Source: Oscillospiraceae bacterium (lineage in GTDB: Bacteria; Bacillota; Clostridia; Oscillospirales; CAG-272). Taken from it: a DNA stretch of 50,044 nt. The DNA is taken from the NCBI GenBank assembly GCA_015064205.1, contig SVSR01000012.1:1-50044 (forward strand), in the 5' to 3' direction. Under the pieces are notes generated by a model. It had not been told where the DNA came from. It worked only from the letters and a program-made list of their open reading frames with translations, and did not search any database. Of this stretch, positions 42,323-50,044 are shown one piece after another. The stretch's first letter is position 1, and every line of letters begins with the position of its first letter. The position numbers and the translations under genes were made by a program.

Positions 42323-43117
42323 TCAGGATATCAAATCTTTAAAATACTTAGTCATATACCCTTTATCTGTAACATCGCCTTCAAATTCAGCAACGTTTCC
42401 GAGTACCTGTACCGTATCTGTTATGACTCCAAGCGCCACACCATTCTCACTCTGTTTTATATAAAACTCAGGATATATAGAATAAAGGGCATTATATTGT
42501 GATATTATATCCTTAAAATTTGTTTCTTCAAGCAAATTTTTATATCCGCTTGTTTGTACAAAAGAACCGTTTGTGAAATCTTTTTCAAAATTCTTATAGT
42601 CAACTATGCTATCCAATCCTATAAGTTTCGCGCTTATAAAATCAATGTTGATGCCGTATGAAAATGCAGTTTCGATTGAACTGCCTTCAACAGTTATTGT
42701 TCCACGGCACAGCGCTGATATAAGCTTATCGCTTTTATATGTTACATTAAATGAGTCTATATCGTAATATACTACTGAATCTGCTCCTGTCTGCGATATA
42801 AAAGTTTTTCTTTTATTATTAACATATGAATATATGAGCGCGTTCACCTTTTCCTCGGTCTCTTTATCACTATAGCCTGAAATCTGAGGATATATCATAT
42901 TTGCTATGTACGAATCCGTCTGCAAGCTTTCCTGCTTGATCTCAACCGAGAAAAGTTCAACAGGTATTTCGCTCATGGCACTTTCCGATTCGGTTTCACT
43001 ATCCGATAATTCTGTTAAAGCATCAGTATTATCATTTGTTATATCACGGTCATTAAAACACGCGCACACAAAGATGCAAACAAGAAGCAAAATCAACAAA
43101 AATACAATTTTTTTCAT
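42323..43117 (-). CDS. DUF3298/RsiV-like lipoprotein
   Basis: A 264-residue predicted lipoprotein: MKKIVFLLILLLVCIFVCAC has a hydrophobic core and a cysteine-ended lipobox, followed by an Asp/Ser/Thr/Glu-rich linker (about 22-50). The remaining domain has the DUF4163/DUF3298-type order: an N-terminal part with NMIYPQISGYSDKETEEKVN and a C-terminal part with ALYSIYPEFYIKQSENGVAL. Related domains occur in the RsiV anti-sigma factor and in lysozyme-sensing or amyloid-like proteins, but there is no transmembrane anti-sigma part. ATG 43117 follows GGAGGG. It sits between DUF512 and der, two genes commonly found adjacent, so it looks inserted. Function unknown. Confidence 0.7.
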   Translation of the reverse strand: MKKIVFLLILLLVCIFVCACFNDRDITNDNTDALTELSDSETESESAMSEIPVELFSVEIKQESLQTDSYIANMIYPQISGYSDKETEEKVNALIYSYVNNKRKTFISQTGADSVVYYDIDSFNVTYKSDKLISALCRGTITVEGSSIETAFSYGINIDFISAKLIGLDSIVDYKNFEKDFTNGSFVQTSGYKNLLEETNFKDIISQYNALYSIYPEFYIKQSENGVALGVITDTVQVLGNVAEFEGDVTDKGYMTKYFKDLIS

Positions 43118-43134
43118 TCGTTTCCCTCCACAAT

Positions 43135-44442
43135 TCAATACAGGATATTTGAAACAATATCCGCACCGTCATTCGACACAGCAAAAGCGGCGACGCCAAG
43201 TTTTTCACCAAGTTCTTCGAGCGACATATTGTCAAGAAAAAGCTCACCCTCTCGCCTTACGGCAACTGCCGGAACAAGCAACCTTTCCCCAAGACTTTTG
43301 TCTTTCAGCTGAGTATATATATCGCTTCCAGTAAGAAGTCCTGCTACGGAAATATTTTCGCCAAAGAAATCATTTTTTATCTTGTATACGCGGCACTTTG
43401 TTTTGCCTTGGGTCATTTTTTCTATTTTTTCAACGGTGCGGCAAATAAAATCATATGCAGCCTCGCCCGTTGCAATAGAAAGCTCTCTTATCTTTTCAAG
43501 TGTTTCGACTTCTGTATATGAAAGTTCATCATTCACCTCGTCCTCCGACGAGCGTATCGTGCCTATTCCGTCCTCAAGCTGAGGATAATCCTCATAATAA
43601 TCAGCTTCGGGTAACGGCATTTCTGCTTTGAGATAGAACTCGTCTGCGCAGAAAAACAGTCTTTTTCCGTATTCAATCTTGCATCTGTCACCAAATGCAT
43701 TTACACTTTCTATTATTTCTGCGCATTCTTCTTTGGTAAACGGCTCAAGCGGATAAAGCTTATCTCTGTATTTAGTAAGACCTGCCGGCACCACCGATAC
43801 TCCGATAAGCGTATCATGATACTTTTCCATCTTACGCATTGTATATGTGAGATTATCACCGTCATTAACAGATCGGCATAAAACTATCTGGAAATTAAGC
43901 TCTATTCCAGCCTCGTGCAGCCTGTCTATATATGAGAGTACCTTACCGGCATTCTTGTTTTTCATCATCTTAACACGTAGCTCGGGGTCCATGGTGTGAA
44001 CCGATATGTTAACAGGGCTCATGCGCATCTCTATAATACGGTCTATATCCTCATCGCTCATGTTAGTAAGGGTAACATAGTTACCCATTAAAAACGAAAG
44101 TCTTGAATCGTCGTCTTTGAAATATATCGTTTCCCGCATACCTCGCGGATTCTGGTCCACAAAGCAAAAGATGCATTTATTCATGCATGACTGCTTTTCG
44201 TCCATAAGATAAGTTTCAAATTCAAATCCGAGTTCGTCATACTCGTCTTTTTTTATTATTATGGTTTTGAGTTTTTCGCCGTTTCTTATATATTCAATTT
44301 CGAGCTTTTTTGCAATAGTTCTGTATCTGTAATCAAGAACGTCGCGGATTTCATATCCGTTCACGCTAAAGAGCATATCCCCGCCCTTTATTCCTGCTTT
44401 GTCAACATAGGAATCAGCGCAGACTTCTTTTATAAGTACCAT
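43135..44442 (-). CDS. DUF512 family radical SAM protein with PDZ domain
   Basis: A 435-residue protein: an N-terminal PDZ-like domain (about 5-65: DKAGIKGGDMLFSVNGYEI), a radical SAM cluster motif CMNKCIFCF (C-x3-C-x2-C, near residue 86), the TIM-barrel region with VTLTNMS and SVHTMDPEL, then the DUF512 C-terminal domain with GKRLFFCADEFYL. The reaction is unknown; proteins of this family are usually encoded next to der, as here, which suggests a ribosome- or translation-related role. First gene of its operon, with SD GAAAGGA and a consensus promoter that overlaps the end of the upstream regulator gene. Confidence 0.88.
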   Translation of the reverse strand: MVLIKEVCADSYVDKAGIKGGDMLFSVNGYEIRDVLDYRYRTIAKKLEIEYIRNGEKLKTIIIKKDEYDELGFEFETYLMDEKQSCMNKCIFCFVDQNPRGMRETIYFKDDDSRLSFLMGNYVTLTNMSDEDIDRIIEMRMSPVNISVHTMDPELRVKMMKNKNAGKVLSYIDRLHEAGIELNFQIVLCRSVNDGDNLTYTMRKMEKYHDTLIGVSVVPAGLTKYRDKLYPLEPFTKEECAEIIESVNAFGDRCKIEYGKRLFFCADEFYLKAEMPLPEADYYEDYPQLEDGIGTIRSSEDEVNDELSYTEVETLEKIRELSIATGEAAYDFICRTVEKIEKMTQGKTKCRVYKIKNDFFGENISVAGLLTGSDIYTQLKDKSLGERLLVPAVAVRREGELFLDNMSLEELGEKLGVAAFAVSNDGADIVSNILY

Positions 44443-44492
44443 ATAAAGCTATCCTTTCAATTTGGGGGCATGCACATAAATAACCACTTTAG

Positions 44493-44521
44493 ATTATAAC
44501 ATCAGCGCTCTCTTTTGTCAA
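44493..44521 (-). promoter_or_regulatory. Perfect SigA promoter of the DUF512-der-plsY-cysK operon
   Basis: On the - strand TTGACA (44521-44516), 17-bp spacer, TATAAT (44498-44493). The -35 overlaps the TGA stop of the AraC-type gene (44520-44518), so the two units are packed end to start with no terminator between. Confidence 0.87.
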
Positions 44522-45399
44522 CAAAAGCTTTTATGAATATATTGTGATTTATACTGTTTTGGCGAAACTCCAATTATCTTTTTAAAATTACGGTAAAACG
44601 TTGAAAAATCCGCATATCCGCAAAGTCCGTATATAGCCGTTATTTTGTACCCCTCTTTTATGTAACGACACGCTTTCTTTATTCTGCACATGTTTAAGTA
44701 AGTGTTAAATGAGTACCCGGTTATCTCAAAAAACAGCCCGCAGAAGCTGCTTCTTGACATAGCACTTCGTCTGCACATTTCCTCAAGCGATATATTATCT
44801 TCATAATTTTCTTCAATATAGCGCACGCAGTATAAAACATATTCCTTATTATTTTCAAAATAGGCATTGATATGTTCTGCTTCTTTTTCAAAATAAGAGC
44901 GCGCTATAAGGGTTATAAGCAACAGTGCATATGCACGGATTATCTCGGTAAAGCCAAATGACTTTTTCTTAAACTCCTTGAACATATGCTCCAAAGTGCT
45001 CTCAACTAAAATTATCTCATCGGGCGCAAGAGAAAACTTCGGCCGTACACTTAAATACTTATCAATTTGGAAATCGCGAAGAAAATTAGCAGCTATTTTA
45101 TTTGATATAGATATATCGCCAAAGAAATCGGGCATGAAGGAAAATGCGTAAAATACACACTCATCATCAGGCGATATATAATGTTTAACTCCCGGCGGAA
45201 TTATAAACATATCTCCGTGTGTCATAATTGAGGATTCGTTTTCAACGAAATGCTCAAGTTTTCCCTTGATTATATAGTATATCTGAAAATACTCATGGGT
45301 ATGCGGTTTTCTTGCCTCAACCGTCTTTTCAACCTTATGTATATAGAATCCGTCAGTAGAATCCTTGTAATATGAAAGTATAAAATTCTTGATATCCAT
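44518..45399 (-). CDS. AraC family transcriptional regulator
   Basis: A 293-residue regulator. The N-terminal cupin sensor (about 1-160) shows HTHEYFQIYYIIKG and DMFIIPPGVKHYI; the C-terminal double helix-turn-helix (about 195-290) shows ISLEEMCRRSAMSRSSFC and ITAIYGLCGYADFSTFYRNFKKIIGVSPKQYK, the second being the PROSITE-like AraC signature. It is divergent from the AtuA operon and its promoter contains one of a pair of 13-bp repeats, so it probably controls both that operon and itself. The ligand is unknown, presumably the operon's substrate. SD AGGAGGT precedes ATG. Confidence 0.92.
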   Translation of the reverse strand: MDIKNFILSYYKDSTDGFYIHKVEKTVEARKPHTHEYFQIYYIIKGKLEHFVENESSIMTHGDMFIIPPGVKHYISPDDECVFYAFSFMPDFFGDISISNKIAANFLRDFQIDKYLSVRPKFSLAPDEIILVESTLEHMFKEFKKKSFGFTEIIRAYALLLITLIARSYFEKEAEHINAYFENNKEYVLYCVRYIEENYEDNISLEEMCRRSAMSRSSFCGLFFEITGYSFNTYLNMCRIKKACRYIKEGYKITAIYGLCGYADFSTFYRNFKKIIGVSPKQYKSQYIHKSFC

Positions 45400-45416
45400 A
45401 CCGTACCTCCTTTTTT

Positions 45417-45445
45417 ATTTTAGCACACAGCTAGACAAAATGCAA
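45417..45445 (-). promoter_or_regulatory. Promoter of the AraC-type regulator gene
   Basis: On the - strand TTGCAT (45445-45440), 17-bp spacer, TAAAAT (45422-45417), close to the gene start. The -35 lies inside operator repeat 1, which suggests autorepression. Confidence 0.7.
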
Positions 45446-45468
45446 TAACAAATCAACAAAATGCAATA
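45435..45468. promoter_or_regulatory. Tandem operator for the AraC-type regulator (two 13-bp direct repeats, 21-bp period)
   Basis: ACAAAATGCAATA occurs at 45435-45447 and again, unchanged, at 45456-45468. The 21-bp period equals two helix turns, as for AraC-type tandem half sites, and the second copy ends 8 bp before the -35 of the operon promoter (45477). Confidence 0.72.
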
Positions 45469-45476
45469 TACACGCT

Positions 45477-45505
45477 TTGCTGTTATGCTAAACTTAAAGT
45501 ATAAG
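45477..45505 (+). promoter_or_regulatory. Promoter of the AtuA-DUF4387-M20-CapA-fumarase operon
   Basis: TTGCTG (45477-45482), 17-bp spacer, TATAAG (45500-45505), 22 bp before the first start. Both hexamers are imperfect, as expected of an activator-dependent promoter. Confidence 0.7.
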
Positions 45506-45526
45506 AATAAATAATTGGAGGTATAT

Positions 45527-46840
45527 ATGAAAATCGTATCGCTTTGCGGACTTCTAGGTTACGGATACAGCGAAGAAGCACTTGATATTGCTTTTAGCGA
45601 AAACGTCGACTACGTTGGTGTTGACGCAGGGTCAACCGATCCGGGCCCGTATTACCTTGGCAGCGGAAAATCGTTTACAGACAGAGCCGCTGTTAAAAGA
45701 GATCTTGCTCTTGCTCTCCCTAAGGCACTTGAGCAGAGAGCACCGTTTATAATAGGTACCGCCGGAGGTGCCGGAGGCGCTGTTCATACAGACTGGCTTG
45801 TTGAGATAATAAAGGAAATAGCCTCAGAACAATCGCTTTCCTTTAAGCTTGGTATAATATACAGCGACGTTGACAAGGATTATGTGTTAAGTAAACTGGA
45901 TGCCGGCAAAGTCATACCTATGTGTGAGACCTTCAGTCTTGATAAAAAGGCTGTAAATGATTCTGAGAGAATAGTAAGTCAGATAGGGATCGCTCCTATA
46001 CTTGACATGCTAAAAGAAAAGGTTGACGTTATAGTTGCAGGCCGTGCATGCGATACTGCAATATATGCCGCTCCCTGTATTTATGAGGGCTATGATCCCG
46101 GTCTTGCATTTCATATGGCAAAAATTATGGAGTGCGGTGCTATGTGCTGCGAGCCCGTTGCGGCGGCAGATGTTATGCAGGGATATATGCACAAAGACTA
46201 TTTCGAGCTATGTCCTGCAAACCCCGCAAGACGATGCAGCGCACAGCGTGCGGCAGCTCATACCATGTATGAGCAGACAAACCCGTTCATGATATACGAA
46301 CCTGACGGCGAAATCAATCTTAAAAATTCTAAGTTTGAGCAGATTGACGAGCGCACTGTAAGAATATCGGGTTCGGTCTTCACTGAAGCCAAAGAAAAGA
46401 CCCTCAAGCTTGAGGGCGTAAAAAAAGTCGGCTACAGAACTGTGTGTATCGGTGGCATTTACGACCCTTTGACTATTGAAAATTTTGATTTTATCGAAAA
46501 AACAGTCAAAGACTTTGTAAAGCAAAATGCATCGTTTTCACCTGACGATTATACTTTTATGTTCAGACGCTACGGCTCTGCAGAGTCAAATATGGGTATA
46601 GTAATCGATGTTGTTGGCAAAACGCAGGAAATTGCTGACACCATATGCTCCCTTGCCCGCTCTCGTACCCTTCACTGCGATTACATTGAAAGAAAGTCGA
46701 GTGCCGGAAACGTTGCTTTTCCATTCTCTCCCTCAGACATTCACGTTGGTGAGGTTTATGAGTTCTCTGTATTCCATCTTGTAAAAGTAGACTCACTTTC
46801 TGAAACTGTAAAGACAAAGATAGAGGAGGTGGGAAAATGA
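45527..46840 (+). CDS. AtuA family protein (DUF1446, acyclic terpene utilisation type)
   Basis: A 437-residue cytoplasmic protein of the DUF1446 group named for AtuA of Pseudomonas terpene catabolism; its reaction has not been defined. Visible features are YVGVDAGSTDPGPYYLGSG near the N-terminus, IIGTAGGAGGAVHTDW, VDVIVAGRACDTAIYAAP and FMFRRYGSAESNMGIVIDV. No signal peptide. GGAGGT four bases before ATG 45527 fixes the start (a TTG at 45515 lies before it). Its stop overlaps the DUF4387 gene by 4 bp (ATGA), consistent with a physical or functional pair. First gene of an AraC-controlled operon; substrate unlikely to be a terpene in a gut anaerobe, but that is inference. Confidence 0.85.
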   Translation: MKIVSLCGLLGYGYSEEALDIAFSENVDYVGVDAGSTDPGPYYLGSGKSFTDRAAVKRDLALALPKALEQRAPFIIGTAGGAGGAVHTDWLVEIIKEIASEQSLSFKLGIIYSDVDKDYVLSKLDAGKVIPMCETFSLDKKAVNDSERIVSQIGIAPILDMLKEKVDVIVAGRACDTAIYAAPCIYEGYDPGLAFHMAKIMECGAMCCEPVAAADVMQGYMHKDYFELCPANPARRCSAQRAAAHTMYEQTNPFMIYEPDGEINLKNSKFEQIDERTVRISGSVFTEAKEKTLKLEGVKKVGYRTVCIGGIYDPLTIENFDFIEKTVKDFVKQNASFSPDDYTFMFRRYGSAESNMGIVIDVVGKTQEIADTICSLARSRTLHCDYIERKSSAGNVAFPFSPSDIHVGEVYEFSVFHLVKVDSLSETVKTKIEEVGK

Positions 46841-47133
46841 AGCTTATAGAACTCGCAAGGATACTGCGCAGCAAGAATGCGGGGCCCCTGTATATTACAT
46901 TTGATTTAATGTTTGATAACAGAGAAAAAATGCAAAAAGCTTTAAACGGTATCACAAAAGAAAAAATCGAAAAAGCTTACAACGTTGACCAAAAACTTAT
47001 TGATATCATTTCGTATGAAATCGTAGACTCTATCAAAATAACTTTCCCGAGAAAGTGTATCAGCGGCAGTATTCATGACGATGACGTATACGGATGCCAA
47101 CAACACATGCCGCTTGCAAATATAGAAATATGA
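46837..47133 (+). CDS. DUF4387 family protein
   Basis: A 98-residue protein of the DUF4387 family, which is repeatedly found next to, or fused with, AtuA/DUF1446 proteins. It starts MKLIELARILRSKNAGPLYITFDLMF and ends GSIHDDDVYGCQQHMPL, which are its typical conserved parts. The ATG overlaps the AtuA stop by 4 bp. Acts probably as small subunit or partner of AtuA; the reaction is unknown. Confidence 0.85.
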   Translation: MKLIELARILRSKNAGPLYITFDLMFDNREKMQKALNGITKEKIEKAYNVDQKLIDIISYEIVDSIKITFPRKCISGSIHDDDVYGCQQHMPLANIEI

Positions 47134-47146
47134 TGAGGTGAAATAT

Positions 47147-48343
47147 ATGTACGCAGATAAGGATTATATAATCGCTCTGAGACGTGAACTTCACATGTAT
47201 CCTGAGATCGGTTTCGATCTTCCAAAAACCATCGTGCTGGTCAAACGAGAACTTGAGAAAATCGGTGTGGATTATACAGATACGCTCGGTGAGTCAAGCA
47301 TAGTTGCAACAATAAACCCCGAGAAAACAAACTTCACTATCGGTATTCGTGCCGATATGGATGCTTTACTCATAAATGAAACAAATGATGTTGACTACAA
47401 ATCCAAAATTGACGGTCAGATGCATGCGTGCGGGCATGATGCTCATACAGCAATGTTACTTGGCACAGCCAAAGCACTCTACTCTATGCGTGACAAAATA
47501 AACTGCCGTGTCAAGCTTTTATTTCAGCCAAGTGAAGAGGGTGTTCGAAGCGGTGCGGGTGAAATGGTCAGGTGCGGCGTTATGGACGATATTGACGTTA
47601 TCATCGGTATGCACGTTGAAAACTGGCTTGATTCCTGCAAAATAGGCGTATGCAAAGGAGCTTCAATGGCATCAAGCAGAAATTTCCGCATTGATTTCAA
47701 GGGTGCTACCGCTCATGCTACACTGCCTCACACAGGAAAAGATGCTCTTGCTGCGGCTGTCCGTACATACAATAATCTTCAATATATGCTGACACGTGAG
47801 CTCAGTCCGTTTGCAAAATACGTATTTTCTATCGGCAAGCTTTCGGGCGGCACTACACAAAATGTTATCGCTGACCACGCTTATATGCTCGGTACGATTC
47901 GCACCTTTGATATGGAAGTTGACAGCTTTTTGGATCGCAGAATGCATGAAATTGCCGAAAACACCGCAAAGGAAACGGGCATTGAGGTAGAAATTCAAAG
48001 CACTCTCAAAGCGTTTGTTCTTTATAACAATCCCTATATCGCAGACCGCTTTCTTGAATCTGCCGCAAAGGTAGTCGGCAAAGACGGCATCGTAAACATG
48101 CCGGAGAAGCTAAGCTCTGAAGATTTCTCGCAGTATCTTACCAAGAAGCCCGGTGTATTTATAAGACTCGGAACAAGAAACCCCGATAAGGGTTGTACTA
48201 CTCTTCCTCATAACAACGATTTTATGATAGATGAAGATGCATTTGTTTTTGGAAGTGATACGTGCGTTCAGTTTGTTCTTGATAACATGGACGGAATTGA
48301 CCCCGTAAAAATATCCGAAAGTGATGAAAGGGTAAAGGGGTAA
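47147..48343 (+). CDS. M20 family metallopeptidase / amidohydrolase
   Basis: A 398-residue zinc aminoacyl hydrolase of the M20D (HipO/N-acyl amino acid amidohydrolase) type. Metal ligands and catalytic residues: GIRADMDALLI, MHACGHDAHTAMLLG, FQPSEEGVRSGAGEM with the catalytic Glu pair, GMHVENW, and a C-terminal SSEDFSQYL. A lid/dimerisation domain lies in the middle (about 175-290). The likely reaction is hydrolysis of an N-acyl or amide bond in a small carboxylate; substrate unknown. GAGGTGA precedes ATG 47147 (a GTG at 47138 is inside the ribosome-binding site). Third gene of the operon, 13 bp after DUF4387. Confidence 0.9.
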   Translation: MYADKDYIIALRRELHMYPEIGFDLPKTIVLVKRELEKIGVDYTDTLGESSIVATINPEKTNFTIGIRADMDALLINETNDVDYKSKIDGQMHACGHDAHTAMLLGTAKALYSMRDKINCRVKLLFQPSEEGVRSGAGEMVRCGVMDDIDVIIGMHVENWLDSCKIGVCKGASMASSRNFRIDFKGATAHATLPHTGKDALAAAVRTYNNLQYMLTRELSPFAKYVFSIGKLSGGTTQNVIADHAYMLGTIRTFDMEVDSFLDRRMHEIAENTAKETGIEVEIQSTLKAFVLYNNPYIADRFLESAAKVVGKDGIVNMPEKLSSEDFSQYLTKKPGVFIRLGTRNPDKGCTTLPHNNDFMIDEDAFVFGSDTCVQFVLDNMDGIDPVKISESDERVKG

Positions 48344-48350
48344 AGGAATA

Positions 48351-49634
48351 ATGAAATATACGATATGCAGTGTTGGGGATGCAATACATACCTCAGACAT
48401 GCCCTCAGACTATAATATAAAACCAATAAAAAACATTGTAGAAAGTGCTGATATTCGTCTGTTTAATCTGGAATATGTGCTATCAGAATCGCCTGCATAC
48501 GGTTCAACATATTGCGGCGGTACGTGGCTTGCGGCTAAAACAGACTCGCTTGACGATTTGCTCGAATACGGATTTAACGGTTGCTCTTTTGCAAATAATC
48601 ACACAATGGATTATTCTTATGACGGTATGTTTTCAACGCTTGAAGCTGTAAGGTCAAGAAATCTGCCCGTGAGCGGCGCAGGAAAAGACCTTATTGAAGC
48701 ATCAGATTATGCTGTAATAGACGCGCCAAATGGCAAATGCGCTCTTATTTCAATTTGCTCTACGTTCAATGATGCGGCACGTGCGGGAAATCCGTCCGAT
48801 ACCGTCCCCGGCAGACCGGGGCTAAATCCGCTGAGATTTTCGACTGTTTATGAAATAACCGAAGAACACATGAAGGCTCTCAAGGAAATGTCTGCAGGCA
48901 CAAAAATTGACGGTAGGCGTAACCGTTCAAGAGTCGGCGGCTACACGCCAATGCCGCCCGATGGTTGCTTTGGTTTTGGCGAATACAATTTCCGTATAAG
49001 CGAAGTCGAAGGTAAAACCTCAAAGGCTAACGCACGCGACGTTGAAAGAACAACAGACAGCATCAAAAAGGCACTTATAGAATGTGACTACGTTGTAGTC
49101 AACGTGCACTCACATGAAATAAAGGGCGACACCGACGATACGCCTGACGACTTTATGGCAGAGTTCAGCCGCAAATGTATAGACGCAGGCGCTTCTGCCG
49201 TTATAGGCACGGGCACACATCAATTGAAGCCTATTGAAATTTATAAGGGAAAGCCGATATTCTACAGCATCGGAAACTTTATTTTCCAAAGTGATGAAGT
49301 ATTCTGTATGCCCGAAGATTTCAGGGAAAAATACAAGCTTGATAAGGGACTTTCACCTACTCAAATGGTTGCAGCAAGAGCGGCACTTGGAAACGGCGGA
49401 CTTCATGCCGATGCGGCTAATTTCCGTTCGCTTATTCCTTATATAACGTATGACGAGTCAAAAGTCACTGATATAAAATGCTATATGCTAAAGCTGAATG
49501 AAGATAACGGTATGCCTTATCTTGCAGACTTTGATGAGCAAAAAATAATTTTTGATTACATGTGTGAAAGATGCAAGCCATACGGCACAGAAATTGTCCT
49601 TAATGACGGCTACATAGAGGTAAAAGTAAAATGA
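48351..49634 (+). CDS. CapA/PgsA family metallophosphatase-like protein
   Basis: A 427-residue CapA-family protein, with the calcineurin-like motifs ICSVGDAIHTSD, RLFNLEYVLSES, CSFANNHTMDYS, VVNVHSHEIKGD, VIGTGTHQLKPIEIY and FYSIGNFIF. Unlike many CapA/PgsA proteins it has no signal peptide or N-terminal membrane helix, so it is cytoplasmic. CapA is known from poly-gamma-glutamate capsules, but in a catabolic operon without capBC it more likely acts on an amide or phosphate ester of the pathway's substrate. It starts 7 bp after the M20 stop and overlaps the fumarase gene by 4 bp. Confidence 0.85.
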   Translation: MKYTICSVGDAIHTSDMPSDYNIKPIKNIVESADIRLFNLEYVLSESPAYGSTYCGGTWLAAKTDSLDDLLEYGFNGCSFANNHTMDYSYDGMFSTLEAVRSRNLPVSGAGKDLIEASDYAVIDAPNGKCALISICSTFNDAARAGNPSDTVPGRPGLNPLRFSTVYEITEEHMKALKEMSAGTKIDGRRNRSRVGGYTPMPPDGCFGFGEYNFRISEVEGKTSKANARDVERTTDSIKKALIECDYVVVNVHSHEIKGDTDDTPDDFMAEFSRKCIDAGASAVIGTGTHQLKPIEIYKGKPIFYSIGNFIFQSDEVFCMPEDFREKYKLDKGLSPTQMVAARAALGNGGLHADAANFRSLIPYITYDESKVTDIKCYMLKLNEDNGMPYLADFDEQKIIFDYMCERCKPYGTEIVLNDGYIEVKVK

Positions 49635-50044
49635 TAAGAATTGATATATATGAGAAAGCTCTCTTTGAAACTATAAAACGGGGAGCTACAGAAATATCGC
49701 CCGATGTTAAAGAGGCTTTTGAAAAAGCAATTGAGCGTGAGAGCAACACCGATGCAAAACGCGGACTCTCTGCAACACTTGAAAGCATGAACATGTCAAA
49801 GGTCAGAGAAAATCCCCTCTGCGTTGACACGGGTTGGCCTATATTCTACTTCAAGATAGGAAACAAGTGCGAGCTTGAAGGCGGCTTTGTAGAGCTCGAA
49901 AACGCCGCAAGAAGATCCGTTGCAAAAGCAACCGAGCTTGGTTATCTTAGAGCAACAATGAAGCATCCGCTAACAGGATATGACCCCGGAAACAACATAG
50001 GTATGAATATACCGGACTTTACATATCAGTTCGTTGACGGTGAT
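49631..50044 (+). CDS. Fumarate hydratase class I / tartrate dehydratase alpha subunit, 3' end outside window
   Basis: Reading from ATG 49631 gives an open frame to the right edge (138 codons). The segment NPLCVDTGWPIFYFKIGNKC is the alpha-subunit Fe-S region (a cluster ligand cysteine followed by DTG-x-P) and ATMKHPLTGYDPGNNIG is the next conserved block of the class I fumarase/TtdA family. The beta subunit would be expected just after the window. The pair dehydrates or hydrates a C4 hydroxy acid such as malate or tartrate with an oxygen-sensitive 4Fe-4S cluster. Start overlaps the CapA stop by 4 bp (ATGA). Fumarase and L-tartrate dehydratase cannot be separated from this fragment. Confidence 0.88.
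   Translation, partial: MIRIDIYEKALFETIKRGATEISPDVKEAFEKAIERESNTDAKRGLSATLESMNMSKVRENPLCVDTGWPIFYFKIGNKCELEGGFVELENAARRSVAKATELGYLRATMKHPLTGYDPGNNIGMNIPDFTYQFVDGD

Overview
The window looks like chromosome from a low-to-moderate G+C, Gram-positive anaerobe of the Clostridia, probably an Oscillospiraceae/Ruminococcaceae-type gut bacterium. The reasons are: consensus SigA promoters (TTGACA-17-TATAAT) with strong AGGAGG ribosome binding sites; AddA rather than RecB; RqcH; the pth-mfd-PrsA order; a PdaA-like cortex deacetylase, which hints at sporulation; secreted dockerin proteins; a PduL-type phosphotransacylase; and a GGGtGRT-family protein. I see no rRNA, tRNA, CRISPR array, prophage, integrase or insertion sequence. 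Genus is inference.

Layout. 1-5.7 kb (+): the 3' part of addA, a GNAT acetyltransferase and rqcH. 5.8-11.0 kb (-): an arginine operon argC-argJ-argB-argD-argF behind a clear promoter; argH is a separate + strand unit at 16.5 kb and argG is absent. 11.1-16.3 kb (-): MgtC-like protein plus CPA2 antiporter, a metallophosphatase, and a three-gene unit of PdaA-like deacetylase, second deacetylase and a short YitT-like protein. 17.9-20.1 kb (-): a CpsC-CpsD-CpsB tyrosine kinase/phosphatase cassette without polysaccharide genes nearby. 20.3-28.4 kb (+): rplS with a structured leader, pth, mfd, a PrsA-like lipoprotein and a fused glycosyltransferase-CsaB protein. 28.4-29.1 kb (-): TepA-like protease. 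29.3-31.6 kb (+): pduL, a NifU-like scaffold and the GGGtGRT protein. 31.8-37.9 kb (+): three separately transcribed secreted dockerin proteins, two sharing a 197-bp almost identical dockerin sequence. 38.0-39.3 kb (+): a cytoplasmic Cu/Zn SOD-family protein and an unrecognised protein behind a perfect consensus promoter. 39.3-44.4 kb (-): DUF512 radical SAM, DUF3298-like lipoprotein, der, plsY, cysK. 44.5-50.0 kb: an AraC-type regulator divergent from an AtuA-DUF4387-M20-CapA-fumarase-alpha operon that runs off the right edge.

The most interesting parts are the last operon, an apparently undescribed catabolic pathway with a readable AraC-type tandem operator (two identical 13-mers exactly 21 bp apart overlapping both divergent promoters); the pduL/scaffold/GGGtGRT cluster of unknown function; the glycosyltransferase-CsaB fusion; and the recently homogenised dockerin modules. 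All functional statements rest on recognised motifs and gene order; no database search was possible.
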